Shown here: piece by piece, positions 11,636 through 23,205 of the stretch
Numbering within the stretch: the stretch's first letter is position 1
Layout: each line of letters starts with the position of its first letter
Source of the DNA: Cunninghamia lanceolata
Taxonomy: Eukaryota; Streptophyta; Pinopsida; Cupressales; Cupressaceae
Reading direction: 5' to 3'
Length of the DNA stretch: 64,000 nt
NCBI GenBank assembly: GCA_027924645.1
Contig: BSBN01000039.1
Span: forward strand, 20,000,001 to 20,064,000
Program-made: the position numbers and the translations under genes
Notes under the pieces: model-generated
What the model was told of the DNA's origin: nothing
Seen by the model: the letters and a program-made list of their open reading frames with translations, nothing else
The model's database searches: none

Positions 11636-11812
11636 GCACAGGATCAGCCCAAGATTGTCTGCACAATCGAATCTCAACGGCCTAACCGAACTGAAGTGAA
11701 CTATAAGTTTGTGACAGTTTCAAGATCCTCAGAATCTGCAACAGTCACTCCTTCTGTGAGCTCATTAGCTGTTATCAAATAGTCATAGCATAACTTCGTC
11801 TATTCAGGAAAA

Positions 11813-12584
11813 GACATTTGGTGGCCTCCACACATTTTAAGATAATAAACCCTATAACAGGTGGCAGCATTCGCCCGCATCATTTGAAACTCTTTCATTT
11901 TTTAGGAGACATAGGAAAATGACACTTGGCAAACTCTGCATCACTTAGAAATTGATACGTGTCTTTATCTGCTGCATTCATACTTATTGTGTCTTTATAT
12001 TTGGGGGAACTCCGCCTATGACAACTGGCAAGATCTGCTACAACTATAACTTTATTACCCATAAAATGGGACCCACAACACTTATCACTCAATTGCTTTT
12101 TGAAAGAAAGAATAGAGATAGGTGGCACCTTCCGCGCTACTCTTGAAACTTTAGAATCTCCCTTGAAACTCATGTGGATGCCGACACATGGCGCTTTCCG
12201 CCACATTCCACCTTCCTATTGCAAAAATAGAGAGTGTCTTCGCAAATGACACGCGACATCTTCCGCGGGACTGAGAAACTTTGAAAGGGTCTTTTGAGAC
12301 TTCGACGGAAACTGCCACTTGGTGCCCTCCGCGCGAGTGTAACTTAGAGTAGGGCCCCACCTTCAGCCTTCTTATCATTGAAACTTATAAGAAACAATAA
12401 TGCGGATGTCGACACTTGGCACCTTCCGCTGTAGCGTAAGGGACACATGGCTTTGTCCGCAACTCATACAGAAACTTATAAAATGTGTCTCGGCTAATGA
12501 CACATGGCATCCTCTGTGTTGAAATTACAACATAGAAACAAAATGTGGCTTTAACCAAAGCTCAACACTTGGCAAGCTCCACAC
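11813..12584. repeat. Array of about 13 G-box-like motifs in U3 of element C (3' LTR)
   Basis: A roughly 20-bp motif, consensus GACAC(T/A/G)TGGCACCTTCCGC, recurs at about 11813, 11856, 11921, 11954, 12018, 12117, 12182, 12248, 12313, 12411, 12441, 12499 and 12563. Spacers of 30-75 bp often contain GAAACTT. Copies are degenerate, and several approach the CACGTGGC core of plant G-box/ABRE elements. Such an array in U3, just upstream of the TATA box, suggests a promoter or enhancer role. Confidence 0.65.
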
Positions 12585-12766
12585 TACTCTGAGACTTGAG
12601 CAAAATAAAACCTTTGCGAAAACCCACGCGATGACGCAAGAAACCCTCCACAGCTACACTGAACTTCATGGGAAACACTTGTAGAGGCAAAATTGATGCA
12701 CTGAGATTCACAGAACATCGCTGAAACACATGAAACCTTACTAAATGTAGACTATTTTACTCTACA

Positions 12767-12916
12767 GTTCTTGGCGACCCCGAGGACTTTTGAGCCTACT
12801 AGAAAAGAATCCAAAATTGTGACAAAAGATGAGTATTAAAAATACCATAAGAATCAGAGATTCTGCAAAGCTATCAGATAAACAGCCCATTCTGAGTCAG
12901 AAAGACCCTGCTTATT
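12767..12916. other. Junction between extra ORF and 3' LTR of element C
   Basis: No polypurine tract is seen in the element's sense. Instead the plus strand reads TGGCGACCCCGAGGAC at 12772-12787, which looks like a primer-binding site facing the other way. Confidence 0.4.
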
Positions 12917-15900
12917 CTATAAATCCTGGATAGCAAAATCAAGGTTTATAATGTCCTTGTGAGAGAATGTCTGCAAAATTTGAACCGCAGCCTTCAACTG
13001 AAACTCTAGTTGGGCGATTGGGATTAGGACAGTCTCCACTTCTTGTACTGACGAAGAATCTGTTAAACCCTGAAAAACTAATTGATCATTATGCCTGACT
13101 AGCAACAGGGCTTTAATTTCATCAATCATTAATACAGTATTATTGTCAGGGAAAGGGGAAGGAAGACCCAGCGGCACCAGACTTTCCATATGTCTCTTCA
13201 TGTCTTTGACTCCAATTTTTACAATATCAAGAAGCTCCTGACACTTAGTAGGAGTCGAACTACAACTGAGAACTTCATTCACCTTCTTTGCTGCTATCAT
13301 CCTGTCATTAATCCCTGCTACTGATAAAATTTCATCAGTTGTGTCATAGAGTTTCTTGAGCAATAGGTGAGAGTTAGATACTCTCAAGGATATAGTGGAT
13401 AGAGTAGCTTGAACTGAAGTTTCCACCTTTTCACACAATTGCTGGGCATTTAGCAGGAATGTCAAGGAGGATCTGAGTTGAATAATCTCTTCAAATATCC
13501 TTTTCCACACTGATATATATAGCTCCTTGACAAGGTTTAGAACTCTAGCATTCTTAGGCCTATTAGCCAACTAAGTGTCAACTATTTTGTTGTTTGTTGC
13601 TCAGCTTGGAGTTGGGCCTGTATTGCAGTAGCAACATTTTGCTCAGTCAGCAGCTTCTGCTGAGATTATGTAGCTTGTTGCATCTTTTCTTGATATCTCT
13701 TCTCTAATGTGGCCTTTTCCTACTTCAAAACATTTACAGCAGCTTTCTCCTGTGCCAGCTCCATCTTTAGAGAAGCATTTTGTGCCACTGTTAGTTGATG
13801 AATTTGATAGGAAATAGTATTTTGCAACTGCCTGTTTAGATTCTCTATTTCATCATTCTTGGATTTTAGTTCTATAGCAAGGTTGCTACTATTTGTCTTC
13901 TCTTGGGCTAGATCAGCTTCTACCTTCTGCAGCTTCTTAGATACTTTCAAATAATCATTTGCTACAGCAGAAGTGGTTTCATTGAGCAGCTCAACCCTGT
14001 CTTGTGGTCGAAATAGTGACATATCCATAGCTACTGCACTCATTGTGAAATCTTGTGGCTGCATCTTCTCATTTGGCTTAACCACATTCGGTGACAAATG
14101 TGTTATAGTCAGCTGCTGCTGAATTGGGTCGAAGAGTGACCTCATGTGTGGCGCAGCCAAACTTTTATTTTCTTTCTTTCTTTTCTTGTCCATCTGGGCT
14201 TCCCTGGATTTCTTAGCTATATCCGATTGAGCTTGGAAGGTAGGGGGAGAGGCAATATAACCACCAGCAAAAGGATGTCCTTGTGGTAAGCCATAGGGAA
14301 TAGCCAAATGTTGGCTAGGAGAAATTTGGGGAGAGACTCTTTTAGGAACTGAAGGGGAAAAGGAGGGCAATGTGGTGGCCTATGATGACATGGCCAAAGG
14401 ATTAACAGGTGGGGTAGGTGTAGATATTAGCATAGCAGAGGTGCCAGGGGATATTGTTATTGGGCCAGTTGGGATTGCCACCCCTATAGTAGAAGAAAGA
14501 GACTGAGAAGAAAAAGGAGAAGAAACCATTACTTGAGGAGCCACAGATGTGACTGGTGGTTGCTGTTGTGAAGGCTTTGCCTCTTCATCTGAATCTGGCT
14601 ACAGGTTTAACTTTCTATGCTTTCTTGGCCTTTCTTCTGTTTCCTCTGTTTCCTTCTTAGCAACATTTACCACTACTGATGGTGGTAATGATACAAAACT
14701 GGAAACCCCAATAGCTGAAACTGATGTAGTCCCCCTTGGTGGTGATGACATGACACCCTTTTGCTTCTCTAAAGTACTAAGAGATTGGGGCCAGGGACAT
14801 ACAGGGGCATTTGATGAGGCTTGTCTTGTAGCTTGTACTGCATGAGTGGACTCAACCTCTTCTTCAGACTCCTCACCCTTCCTATGGATTTTTCTTGTAT
14901 CAGGGCTAGAAACTAGAGAGGGATGCCACTCGTCCCAAATGGACTCCCATTTTTCATCTGTGTCAACCTTGCCAAAAGAGTGAGTCAGTTCAAAAATTTC
15001 CTGCCTGTACTTCCAATATGCCTCTATTTTGTCTAGTTTCCGTTCCCTGTCTTTCAATAAAGCCTTCTTCAATCTAGTGCCCATTCTGATCTTAGGGTCA
15101 TAGGCCCTTTCTTTATCATAAAAGGTTTGTCATGGCCTTGGCCCCTCATAAGGCAAATCTGCCAGTTCTACATATAGGTTAGGAGCATCTTCCTTAGGGT
15201 TTCTTCTGTCTTCCCAAAAAGGACGACCCTCATGAGCAGTTTTAGCCCCAACGTTGTTGCTTTTAACCCAAGAGGCTATGAAACTGCTCAGGTCATATCT
15301 CCATTTGTCTTTGATGAGAAGGAAACCCAGGGAACCAAGCTTTCTTTACAATAGGAGCTCTGCATCCCTAACCTCTAGGGCCATATTCTTTCTAACCCAG
15401 GGAATATCATACATTTTCTTCGTCTTCTTTTTTGTGCCATACACATTATCAACCACGGACACTTGTCGGGTCACTTCCAGAAACACTACCCTAGGAGTCA
15501 AGACTGTAGGCAGCAGCATGAGTTCATCATTGAAGCCATGGACCCTAATAATGGTATTCTGGACCCAAAATAGTAGTCACATGAGATTGGGCAATTGGTC
15601 ATGAAACCCCTGATGCTCGGTGTTAACCTATTTTCTACTGGTTCAGGGCTTAGGTAGCAAAAGGAAGGGGCAACAAAAAGTTCCCAAAATTCATATGGGT
15701 CTGATGCCTCAGATAGGATATGTGTCCATGTGGACACAGGAATAGCCCTATTATGACTGAAATTTGGGTCATACATGTTCAGTTGCATATATCGTGAAAA
15801 GATACTAGGGTTTTGATATAGCATAAGGTGAAACAGATAAGTAGAATACCTGAAAACCCCCTTAGTCTTGAAGTGGGTGAGTTGATCGACCATTGAATAA

Positions 15901-16661
15901 GCCATCTGCTCTGAGAAATCCAGCTGAAACTCCTTCGACTTGTCTAAAGTCCTCAGTTTGAATAAAATGGTGATTTGCCAGTCGTAGACCGTGAGATCCT
16001 CCTTCATTCCAAAGATGAAAGCCATCATAGATAGTGCCTCTTGACTGGCCTATGCAAATTGTGCCCTTCCTACAGGCAATATGGGCATCTATGTATTCTC
16101 CTCATCTAACTGCAATTTTGAATTGAGAAACCTCAGCTGATTATGGACATTTGCCCAAGTTTTCTGCATTTTGGTGATAGTGTGGAATGTGGCCGTTCGA
16201 TCATGAGACAGGGCGAGCATGTCTCTTATGGCCTTAGGTGTAATTTGTATCATAAAGGGGCCCCGTTGAACGGTGCCTAAAGGGGCATGAAACAACTCTG
16301 CACACATATCAACTAGGTCGGGACACGAATGCACACTTGGGACGATGAATTTCGCCAATTGTGAGGTCCAAATCCTCATACCAAATGTTTCTGATTGCCC
16401 AGCCTTTGCTTTTTGGATGCATCTCTAATGTGTCCCTTCATGGAGCGACTTGGTAGATTTTTGAAGGACAGGGTCGAAAACATTATCTACAAAATCCTTA
16501 ACCTTTTCCGAGTCAACAGAAAGACCCACCTCAGGAACCCTTGTCTGTGGATAGGTTTTCTTAGGCTGCGCTGGTGCTGAGGTGTATGATTTTCCGTTCA
16601 GAAGTCTATCAATTGATTCATGTATGCCAAGTCCCTCTGAAGAAGACTTTGCTTCAGCCAT
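12917..16661 (-). pseudogene. Additional sense ORF (~1,240 codons) downstream of integrase in element C
   Basis: Not assigned to a family. It starts with MAEAKSSSEGLG at 16661. Open blocks 16661-16425, 16379-16089 and 16028-15498 share one frame. After a frameshift near 15555 the next frame carries 15500-14599 and 14370-13720, then 13570-12917 follows in the third frame. Residues about 60-400 look globular; RGPFMIQITPKAIRDMLAL is faintly reminiscent of N-terminal regions of plant transposon-associated proteins. A charged segment (KKALLKDRERKLDKIEAYW) follows, then low-complexity Pro/Ser/Thr sequence. The region at 13990-13720 is a clear coiled coil rich in L, E, K and N (KLQKVEADLAQEKTNSSNLA). 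The last block (MANRPKNARVLNLVKELY onward) is helical. It is on the same strand as pol and almost fills the space to the LTR. An envelope role is unlikely because no signal peptide or membrane segment is visible. Confidence 0.7.
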
Positions 16662-17146
16662 GGTTGTTTCTGCAGGCAGAATGTAAGTGTTTCAACACAG
16701 CAACAGACAGAAACTGCGCAATAAATGACACACGGCCAAAAGCTCCTGTGAGGAATGAACATTTGCAGAGGATCACCAGGGAAATGATGCAGGGAGACTT
16801 GGCAAAAATGAGAGATACAGTTAAGGTTTAACTTCTATTAATGGGGCTTTAATGACACATTGAGTCTCATAAATGGCATTTACGCCAAAGAAACCGTTAA
16901 TATATCCTTACGAATCAAAGTAGGATTATGTGTCAGAAACATTTAGACAGTGGCTGCAAAAAGTGCGTACTTCAGGAATTTTGGGGATTGGGGACAATCC
17001 TAGTGAATGAGAGGATTCTAAAAAGAGAAGAGGCTTGTGCTATAGCCACGTGTTCATAGAACACTTCTTTAAGAGGAAAGCAGAAAAAAGAAGCGGGAAA
17101 ACAGAGAAACAAAAGGAAACTAACTAACTATAGTACATAAGGGACA
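16662..17146 (-). other. Spacer between pol and the extra ORF of element C
   Basis: Short non-coding stretch upstream of the extra ORF start. It could hold a subgenomic promoter or splice acceptor, but none could be identified by eye. Confidence 0.4.
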
Positions 17147-19170
17147 CCGCTTAATTGAAATGTTTCAGGTAGATCCCATTCATAGGAATCTCTTCAGGTT
17201 CACCCTCTATTCTTTCAAGTTTGAAAGAATTTTGTTGCTTACAGGAACGAATCCTATAGGGACCAGTCCACAATGACTCAAATTTGCTATGTCGACCCGG
17301 CTTGGTAGCTCTCTCGTCCCACTTCAAAACTACTGAGCCTACTTCAAAATGAGGATTTGAAGTCTTCTTATCAAAACATTTTTTGATTATCTTCTAATGT
17401 TTCATTAATGATTCATGTGCTCTTTCTCTTTTTTCTTGTACTTCGAGGAGCTCAGCAAGTCAGACCTGCATGGGACCATTTTCCTCAACCTCAGTCTGTT
17501 TCAACAACTGCAGAGCAGGGATCTCTAGGCTCAAGGGCATTACTGTCAGCTTACCATAGACCAATTCATATGGGGACATCTTTGTGACCTACTTAGGTGT
17601 AATTCTATTAGCCCATAGTGTGATGTTAAGCACTTTATGCCACTCTTTGTGATGATCAGCCCCTATTCTTTTAATGAGTCTAATCAGGTTCTTGTTAGTA
17701 GACTCTACCAAACCATTGCCCTGAGGGTCATAATTTGAAGAAGTTTTCAAATAGATTCCATATTTCAATGCAAACTTAGATATTTTTGCCCCTAAAAATG
17801 CCTTAGCATTATCTGAAATCATGGTACGAGGAGGCCCAAAACAAGCAGTAATACCCTCCAAAAAGTCTAGGATCACCTTTTCTGTTGCTTCTTTGAGTGG
17901 CACTGCTTCACTCCATCTGGTGAAATAATCTGTTGCAGTTAGGATCCATTTATGTCCCATACTTGATACTGGATTGATCATTCTAATGAAGTCTAGACCC
18001 CATTGGGCAAAGGGTTCACCTACAATTATGGGACTAAGGGGCATTACTGTATTTCTTCTTTTTCCTACATAGAACTGACAAGACTGGCACTCTTTGACCA
18101 GCTGATAACAATCTCTAAATAAAGTGGGCCAGAAGTATTCTGCTTGAGTTATCTTTATAGCAGTAGTTCTTGTAGAAAAGTGTCCACCTGAGGCTCCATG
18201 ATGCATTTCATTTAGTATTCTTTGGGCCTCATCTTTCTCTATACATCTTAGAAGTATACCATCAACATTTCTTCTAAAAAGAACTTGGTTAATTAAAACA
18301 AAATGGACCCCTTGCTGCCTATAGTATCTCCTTTTGTCATGGGAGAGTTCTTTTGGGAAAATCCCATGTTTCATAAACTGAATTCTATTTGTGACCCAGG
18401 AACTCTGATCAATCTCTTGTATCCTCAATACATTTTCCTTTTCTGTTTCTTCAATTATCATTTTCTCCATGTCTTGGGCCATGTATTGGCACAGTCCCTT
18501 GCCCCTGACTAGCTTAGTGGGTCTGACCTCTACATCATATTCAAGGATCTTTGTTATCCAATTTGCTCTTTTTTCAGTAATCTCACCTTCCATAATGTAT
18601 TCTCTAACACTCAGATGAGCCACTAGAATCAAAATCTTATTTCCTATCACCATATCCCTAAACTTCTTGAGGGCTTTTACCATAGCATATGCCTGTTTCT
18701 CCATAAAATTGTATCTGGCTTCATACTCTCTAAGAGTACTTGAGAAAAAGGCCATGGGATGCTCTCCTTCTTGTTGATCATCTTTCTGTGTTAGGACAGC
18801 AGCAACACTGAACTCTCCTCCATAGACATACATTATAAAAGACTTAGAGAAGTCTGGGTTCTTGAGTACTGGGGTGGTTGCAATTGCTTTCTTGACCTCC
18901 TCAAAAGCTTGTCTCCCTTCTACATTCCACTTGAACACCAGGTCTTTCTTCAGCAGAAGTGTCATTGGTCTTATTAGGTCTGCAAAGTCTGATATGAAAC
19001 GACTAACAAAATTTATGTTTCCCAAAAAGGACTGAACTGCCTTCTTATTGATTGGCAGAGATAAGTTCATTATGGATGTGACTCTCTCTAGATCTATAGA
19101 GACTCCTTCTTTGGACACTATATGCCCTAATAGTTTGCCCTGAGGTACTGCAAAGATGCATTTCTTAGGA
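17147..19170 (-). pseudogene. End of reverse transcriptase, native RNase H and integrase of element C
   Basis: The 509-codon ORF 19118-17589 begins in the reverse transcriptase thumb (KKAVQSFLGNINFVSRFI). The native Gypsy RNase H follows and is degenerate: the first catalytic Asp region reads MYVYGGEFSVAAVL and the later TDH position reads VAH, although the EKQAYAM glutamate remains. Integrase has its zinc-binding HHCC residues (HHGASGGHF, then CQSC) and the catalytic core with D in WGLDFI, D in MISDNAKAF and E in NGLVESTNK. After a stop at 17589 the same frame continues through the C-terminal domain (WTGPYRIRSC) to a stop near 17147. There is no chromodomain. One frame change separates this block from the upstream reverse transcriptase. 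Confidence 0.88.
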
Positions 19171-19171
19171 T

Positions 19172-19940
19172 TCAGGGATATTCTGAACTCTTGGCATTTT
19201 TAAAAATAGATTTTAGATGGTCAAAATGATCTGCAACACTTTTAGAGAAAACAGTGAGGTCATCTAGATAAATCAGAATGATTTTATTTATAAGCTCTCC
19301 AAATGCTACATCCATAGCCCTCTGAAATGTAGCTCCAGTGTTTGAAAGACCAAAAGGCATCTTTGCATATGCAAATGTTCCCCATTTTGTGGTAAAAGCA
19401 GTCTTATGCTGATCTTCGTCAGCCAACCAAATCTGATTATATCCAGAGAAACCATCCAACAAGGAAAATCTGTCTGAACTAGCCACAGTATATAAAATTT
19501 ATTCCATAGAGGGTAAGGGATAGTGATCCTTCAGGGATGCTCTGTTCAGATCCCTGAAGTCTACACAGAGCCTTATGTCACCATTATTTTTCTTGACTGG
19601 CACTAGATTGGATACCCAAGTTGAGTGTTTGATTGGAAAAATTATTTTTGATTCTAAGAGCTTTTGTAGTTCATCCACCATCAGAGGTTCAATCCTTGGA
19701 TTCATTGGCCTTTGCTTCTATCTAACTAGCTTATATCCCTCAGTAAGCTCTATGGTATGCTGGATAATATCCCTATCATAGCCATGGAGGTCTTCATAGG
19801 TCTAGGCTATCACTCTGTCATATCTTTCACACAAGTCAATTAGTCTTTCCTTTCACTGTTGGGTTGTGGAATTGCCAATCTTTAGTTTTCTCCCTTCACT
19901 CACTTGTATTTCAGAATAATCTGCTTTATCTGCTTGAAAC
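19172..19940 (-). pseudogene. Reverse transcriptase of element C
   Basis: Begins with the HTIELTEGYK-type connector and then MNPRIEPLMVDELQKLL (19705). It contains WVSNLVPVKKNNGDIRLCVD and DFRDLNRAS (fingers), SLLDGFSGYNQI (first palm Asp), AKMPFGLSNTGATFQR, and an intact YLDD catalytic motif near 19260. A stop separates 19705-19499 from 19486-19172, in the same frame. The domain order and motifs are standard for Ty3/Gypsy. Confidence 0.88.
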
Positions 19941-20239
19941 TTTTTCTTTTACAGGCTTACATCTTCTAGGTCAAATAAGTTTTCTAAGGTAATTAGTCCT
20001 CTAGGGAGCTTATTTGACTTTAATTGAATAATTTGGTCCCCATATGCTTCTTCAATTTTGGGTTGCAATTGATCAGCAAACTCCCCTGATTGTTGCAAAA
20101 ATGAGAGTACCTGAAAATTGTTTTCAAAGACTTGCCAATTTTCATCATTATCTGGGATAGTTGGCCTTACTATAATTTTGATTGACTCATTGTTGACTAA
20201 TAGATCAGTTGCTGGATCAAACTGTGAGCCAATATGTGC

Positions 20240-20640
20240 CATCCTATTAGCTTCAGAATTTTGGGTTCTAGGAACTACTTCAATATTGAAAGCTTCAAAA
20301 TCCTTTATTAAATCTCAAATTCTGTGTCTGTAGGATCTCATTCTTACATTTTTGGCCACTGCCTTTTCTCTAATTTGCTTCACTACTAGTTTTGAATCTC
20401 CTCTGACTATCAGATTCTTTACTCCCTTTCTCTTGGCTAGCATTAGCCCATGCACTAAGGATTCATACTCGGCATCATTATTGGTGCAGACAAATTGAAA
20501 ACGGATGGCTCTTAAAATTTTCTCACCATTTGGGGCAGTAAGGCAAATTCCTGCTCTAGCTCCATTTTTACTTCTAGTCCCATCAAAATTTAGAGTCTAG
20601 ATTTCTAAGTCATTTTCAGATTCTTGAATCTATGGTGTTT
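20240..20640 (-). pseudogene. Extra RNase H domain upstream of reverse transcriptase in element C
   Basis: Reads TLNFDGTRSKNGARAGICL, then TNNDAEYESLVHGLMLAKRK, IVRGDSKLVVKQI and RTQNSEANRMA. This matches the plant and archaeal-like RNase H fold, with D (NFDG), E (AEYE) and D (RGDS) present. The fourth acidic position, usually in ADxLA, is N here. There is one in-frame stop near 20312. Both neighbours are in the same frame, so the domain was part of the gag-pol polyprotein. In Tat-type Gypsy elements the extra RNase H usually lies between native RNase H and integrase. Here it lies between protease and reverse transcriptase, followed by a linker of about 150 codons (20242-19780). Confidence 0.85.
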
Positions 20641-20689
20641 CTTCTCTTAAAACATTTGGGACTTCTTGGTCTTCTTCAAATATGACATA

Positions 20690-21560
20690 AGTGCCTAAAC
20701 CAGTAGAGTCATAATTTCCATAGGGGTCACTTTGCATCATAGTCAACAACTAATTATTCTCTTCCTCCTGTTGGTCATGTTCAGTCCAGTCACCTATCTC
20801 CTCAACAAAGATTCTTTCATCTTTATTCATCATAGCATGGGCTGTCTCTAATTTTGGGGTTGGTTCATTTGTGATATGTTCTTTTGATAATGGCTCAAAC
20901 AGTATCTTCATCTTTGTCCCATACTTGGTTCTTAGAATAAGGTGTGACCAATCCAATGACATGTAACCTCCTATCTTGGATGTAAAATCTTTGGATAGAC
21001 ATAGACCAAATACAGGAGGAATATCTATGACCACTACATCCTGATTCACAATTATATTAGGGCAAGTGTAAAGTTGCAATGGGAGTTGTTTAATTTTCCC
21101 TATTGTTTGCACTAATTTCCCATCCAACTGCATAACTCCTCTAGTAAGTGGCTCATATTTTATCTTCAAAGCATCTGCTATTTACTTTGGCATTACTATA
21201 GTACTAGCCCTAGAGTCTATCATTGCATTATGCAACAGTTTCTTCCCAATAATCAGAGTTAAATAAAAGGGATCTGGCTTAGATCTACCTACCTCAGGTG
21301 CATTGTTCAAAAGGGTTGTTGTCTGCAGAGGAATAGTGTCTTTGAGCTGCAGCTTTTCTTTATCAGCAGGTCCTCCTTTGGTACCAGTATGTTTAGGCAC
21401 TGCTTGACCCTGCAGAGCTTCTTGCAACAGTGTCTTCTGCTCAGGAATAGCTAGCATGTCCCAGATTGACACATGTGCTGGGGTCCTCTTCAGCTGATCC
21501 ACCACATTCACAGGTCCTAGTGTTTGGGTTCTTGGATAATAAGGGTATCTTAACTTGTCA
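20690..21560 (-). pseudogene. Protease region of element C
   Basis: The active-site segment reads LHNAMIDSRASTIVMPK, an aspartic protease D-S-G-A motif with the glycine changed to arginine, at the end of the 21511-21182 ORF. After one stop, 21169-20750 carries the rest of the fold, ending with the hydrophobic and Gly segment VFGLCLSKDFTSKIGGYMSL and an acidic linker. It sits between the CCHC knuckle of Gag and the extra RNase H, all in one frame. Confidence 0.75.
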
Positions 21561-21599
21561 AGAACTTATCCTGAAGCCATTTGATTATGTACTGGTTGT

Positions 21600-23160
21600 G
21601 ACACTTCTTGTCTAGAAACTGTATTTTGATTACCCATAATCTCATTATTTGTGACCTCAGGCTATTCCATCATCCTCCTCTTTGGTCTGGTATAATAATC
21701 TGATTGCACAAGTGGTTTCTTGGAAGAAGATGCTTCATTCAAGAATACTGACTCTTCATCTTCAATCCATGAAAACAAAGCATGCTCAGGGGCTATTTCC
21801 TCTTCTTGCTGTAAAGACATGCCTTGCATCTGGGCCACCAGAACTGCATTTTGCAGACCAGGAGACTGATATGCTGATGTGTCAGAAGTTGCAAATTGCC
21901 CCTCCAATCCTCTCTGTTCAGCTATTCTTTGCTGCAAATTCCCTCTAGGACAGTCTCTGAGCATATGAGAGTTATTGCAAGGGAAACACCAAGCATTGGT
22001 GCCATCTACATAATTATTTTGCCCTGGAACTATTTCTTTGTTGGAATTAGGAGGAACAACCTGTAGAGGGGTAGGAATTGTAACTAATTGGTTTGATGGC
22101 TGGGAATTAGCCTACATCTGAGGGCCTTGGTATTGGTTTGGCTGATAGGGAGGTCTATTTCCTTGGTAACCTTAATAAGGAGGCTTTGGATAGGGATTTT
22201 GTTGCCTTTTTAGATTGATTATCTCATTTGAGAATGTTCTTAAGATGTTCTTGACATCATCCATCTCAGAAGAATGAGCAAGGGCAATTACTTTAGCAGG
22301 TTGTTGAGGGAATGCATACATAGACACTGGTGGGGTAATGGAATTAGGAACTTCTTGAGGCAGAGGTAAGCTAATCTCTAGGAACATGGGCATAGGGGCC
22401 TTGGGGGCAACTTTCCAGCATCTATTAAGTTATTCTCAGCTTTGACTGCCAACTCATAAGCTTGTGGTAGGGTCTGACCTCCAAGTGACTGAATCATTAC
22501 TGATATATTTGAATTTAGGGCTTTAAGATAAAACACTATAGCCATACCTGGTAATGGTCTTGCTGTAGCAGGAATTCTTGCCCAAGTCTTTTGAAATCTT
22601 GAATTGAAATCAGTCATTGCTTCTTGTGGTGCCCTTTTGATGGTGATCAATTGTTGCAGCAAAGAAGATTTATCACCCTTTTCTTTGAATCTACCAAAGA
22701 AGGCATCACCAAGCTGGTCCCATATGGATATTGTGTTAGGGGTTAAGGATCTGTACCAGTCAAGGGCCTTTCCTTTGAAAGAGGCAGCCAACAGCCTTAT
22801 AGCCACATTTTGTTGAGTAATCACATGCACTGCACAAACATCAGAAACATCTTGCAGATGCTCTTCAGGTGTCTTGAAATCATCCCCACTGAATTTGGGC
22901 AGAGCCTTCAGGGCGTTGGCTGGAATAGGATCCCAAGTGGCTAGTGTTACTGGGAGAATCAGAGGACTACCAGTGTTCCAATTTGCATAATTCCTTGGGG
23001 CTACAGGTGCTCCCATATTTGCTCTTGGTGCTGCTACAAACTGATTCGCTCTTCTTCTTGGATTAGCTACCAGTGGTGGTGAAAGAATCCCTAGGTTAGC
23101 AGCAGATTGGGCTCTAGTTACAGGTCCGCAACTATGACTCCTTGTAGCTCTCTGGTTCAT
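21600..23160 (-). pseudogene. Gag of element C
   Basis: Starts with MNQRATRSHSCGPVTRAQ at 23160, only about 45 bp after the primer site. The capsid core matches the retrotransposon Gag family: LPKFSGDDFKTPEEHL, AASFKGKALDWYRSL, WDQLGDAFFGRFKEK, TDFNSRFQKTWARIP. A frame change near 22385 leads into a proline- and glutamine-rich segment. One CCHC zinc knuckle (CFPCNNSHMLRDC) lies near 21945-21985. Stops occur near 22170 and 21660. The order capsid, knuckle, protease is canonical. Confidence 0.88.
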
Positions 23161-23186
23161 ACAGTCTTGACAGAAACTTCAAGAAT

Positions 23187-23205
23187 GGTCCCACCGAGCA
23201 TGCCA
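23187..23205 (-). promoter_or_regulatory. Primer-binding site of element C
   Basis: The minus strand reads TGGCATGCTCGGTGGGACC, five bases inside the 5' LTR edge and just before gag. It starts with the TGG that pairs with a tRNA 3' CCA. The tRNA is not identified. Confidence 0.65.

Larger units (their letters stand above)
11048..12766 (-). repeat. 3' LTR of element C
   Basis: TGTTGATGC...TCTACA. It aligns with 23211-24962; I counted about 13 differences in the first 260 bases, mainly C/T and G/A changes. The plus-left third is R-U5 and the right part is U3 in the element's sense. Confidence 0.9.

Noticed and set aside
12151..12378. 75-codon minus-strand ORF in U3 of element C (also 24347-24574)
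   Set aside because: It spans the repeated G-box-like motifs upstream of the TATA box, so it would not be on the normal transcript. Its openness is explained by the repeats.
14549..14845. 98-codon plus-strand ORF
   Set aside because: Antisense shadow of the extra ORF of element C (low-complexity segment).
15254..15604. 116-codon plus-strand ORF
   Set aside because: Antisense to the same extra ORF, whose minus-strand reading is clearly protein-like across this interval.
12917..16661. Envelope-like gene
   Set aside because: No signal peptide, no membrane-spanning segment and no fusion-type motif were visible; a coiled coil alone is not enough.
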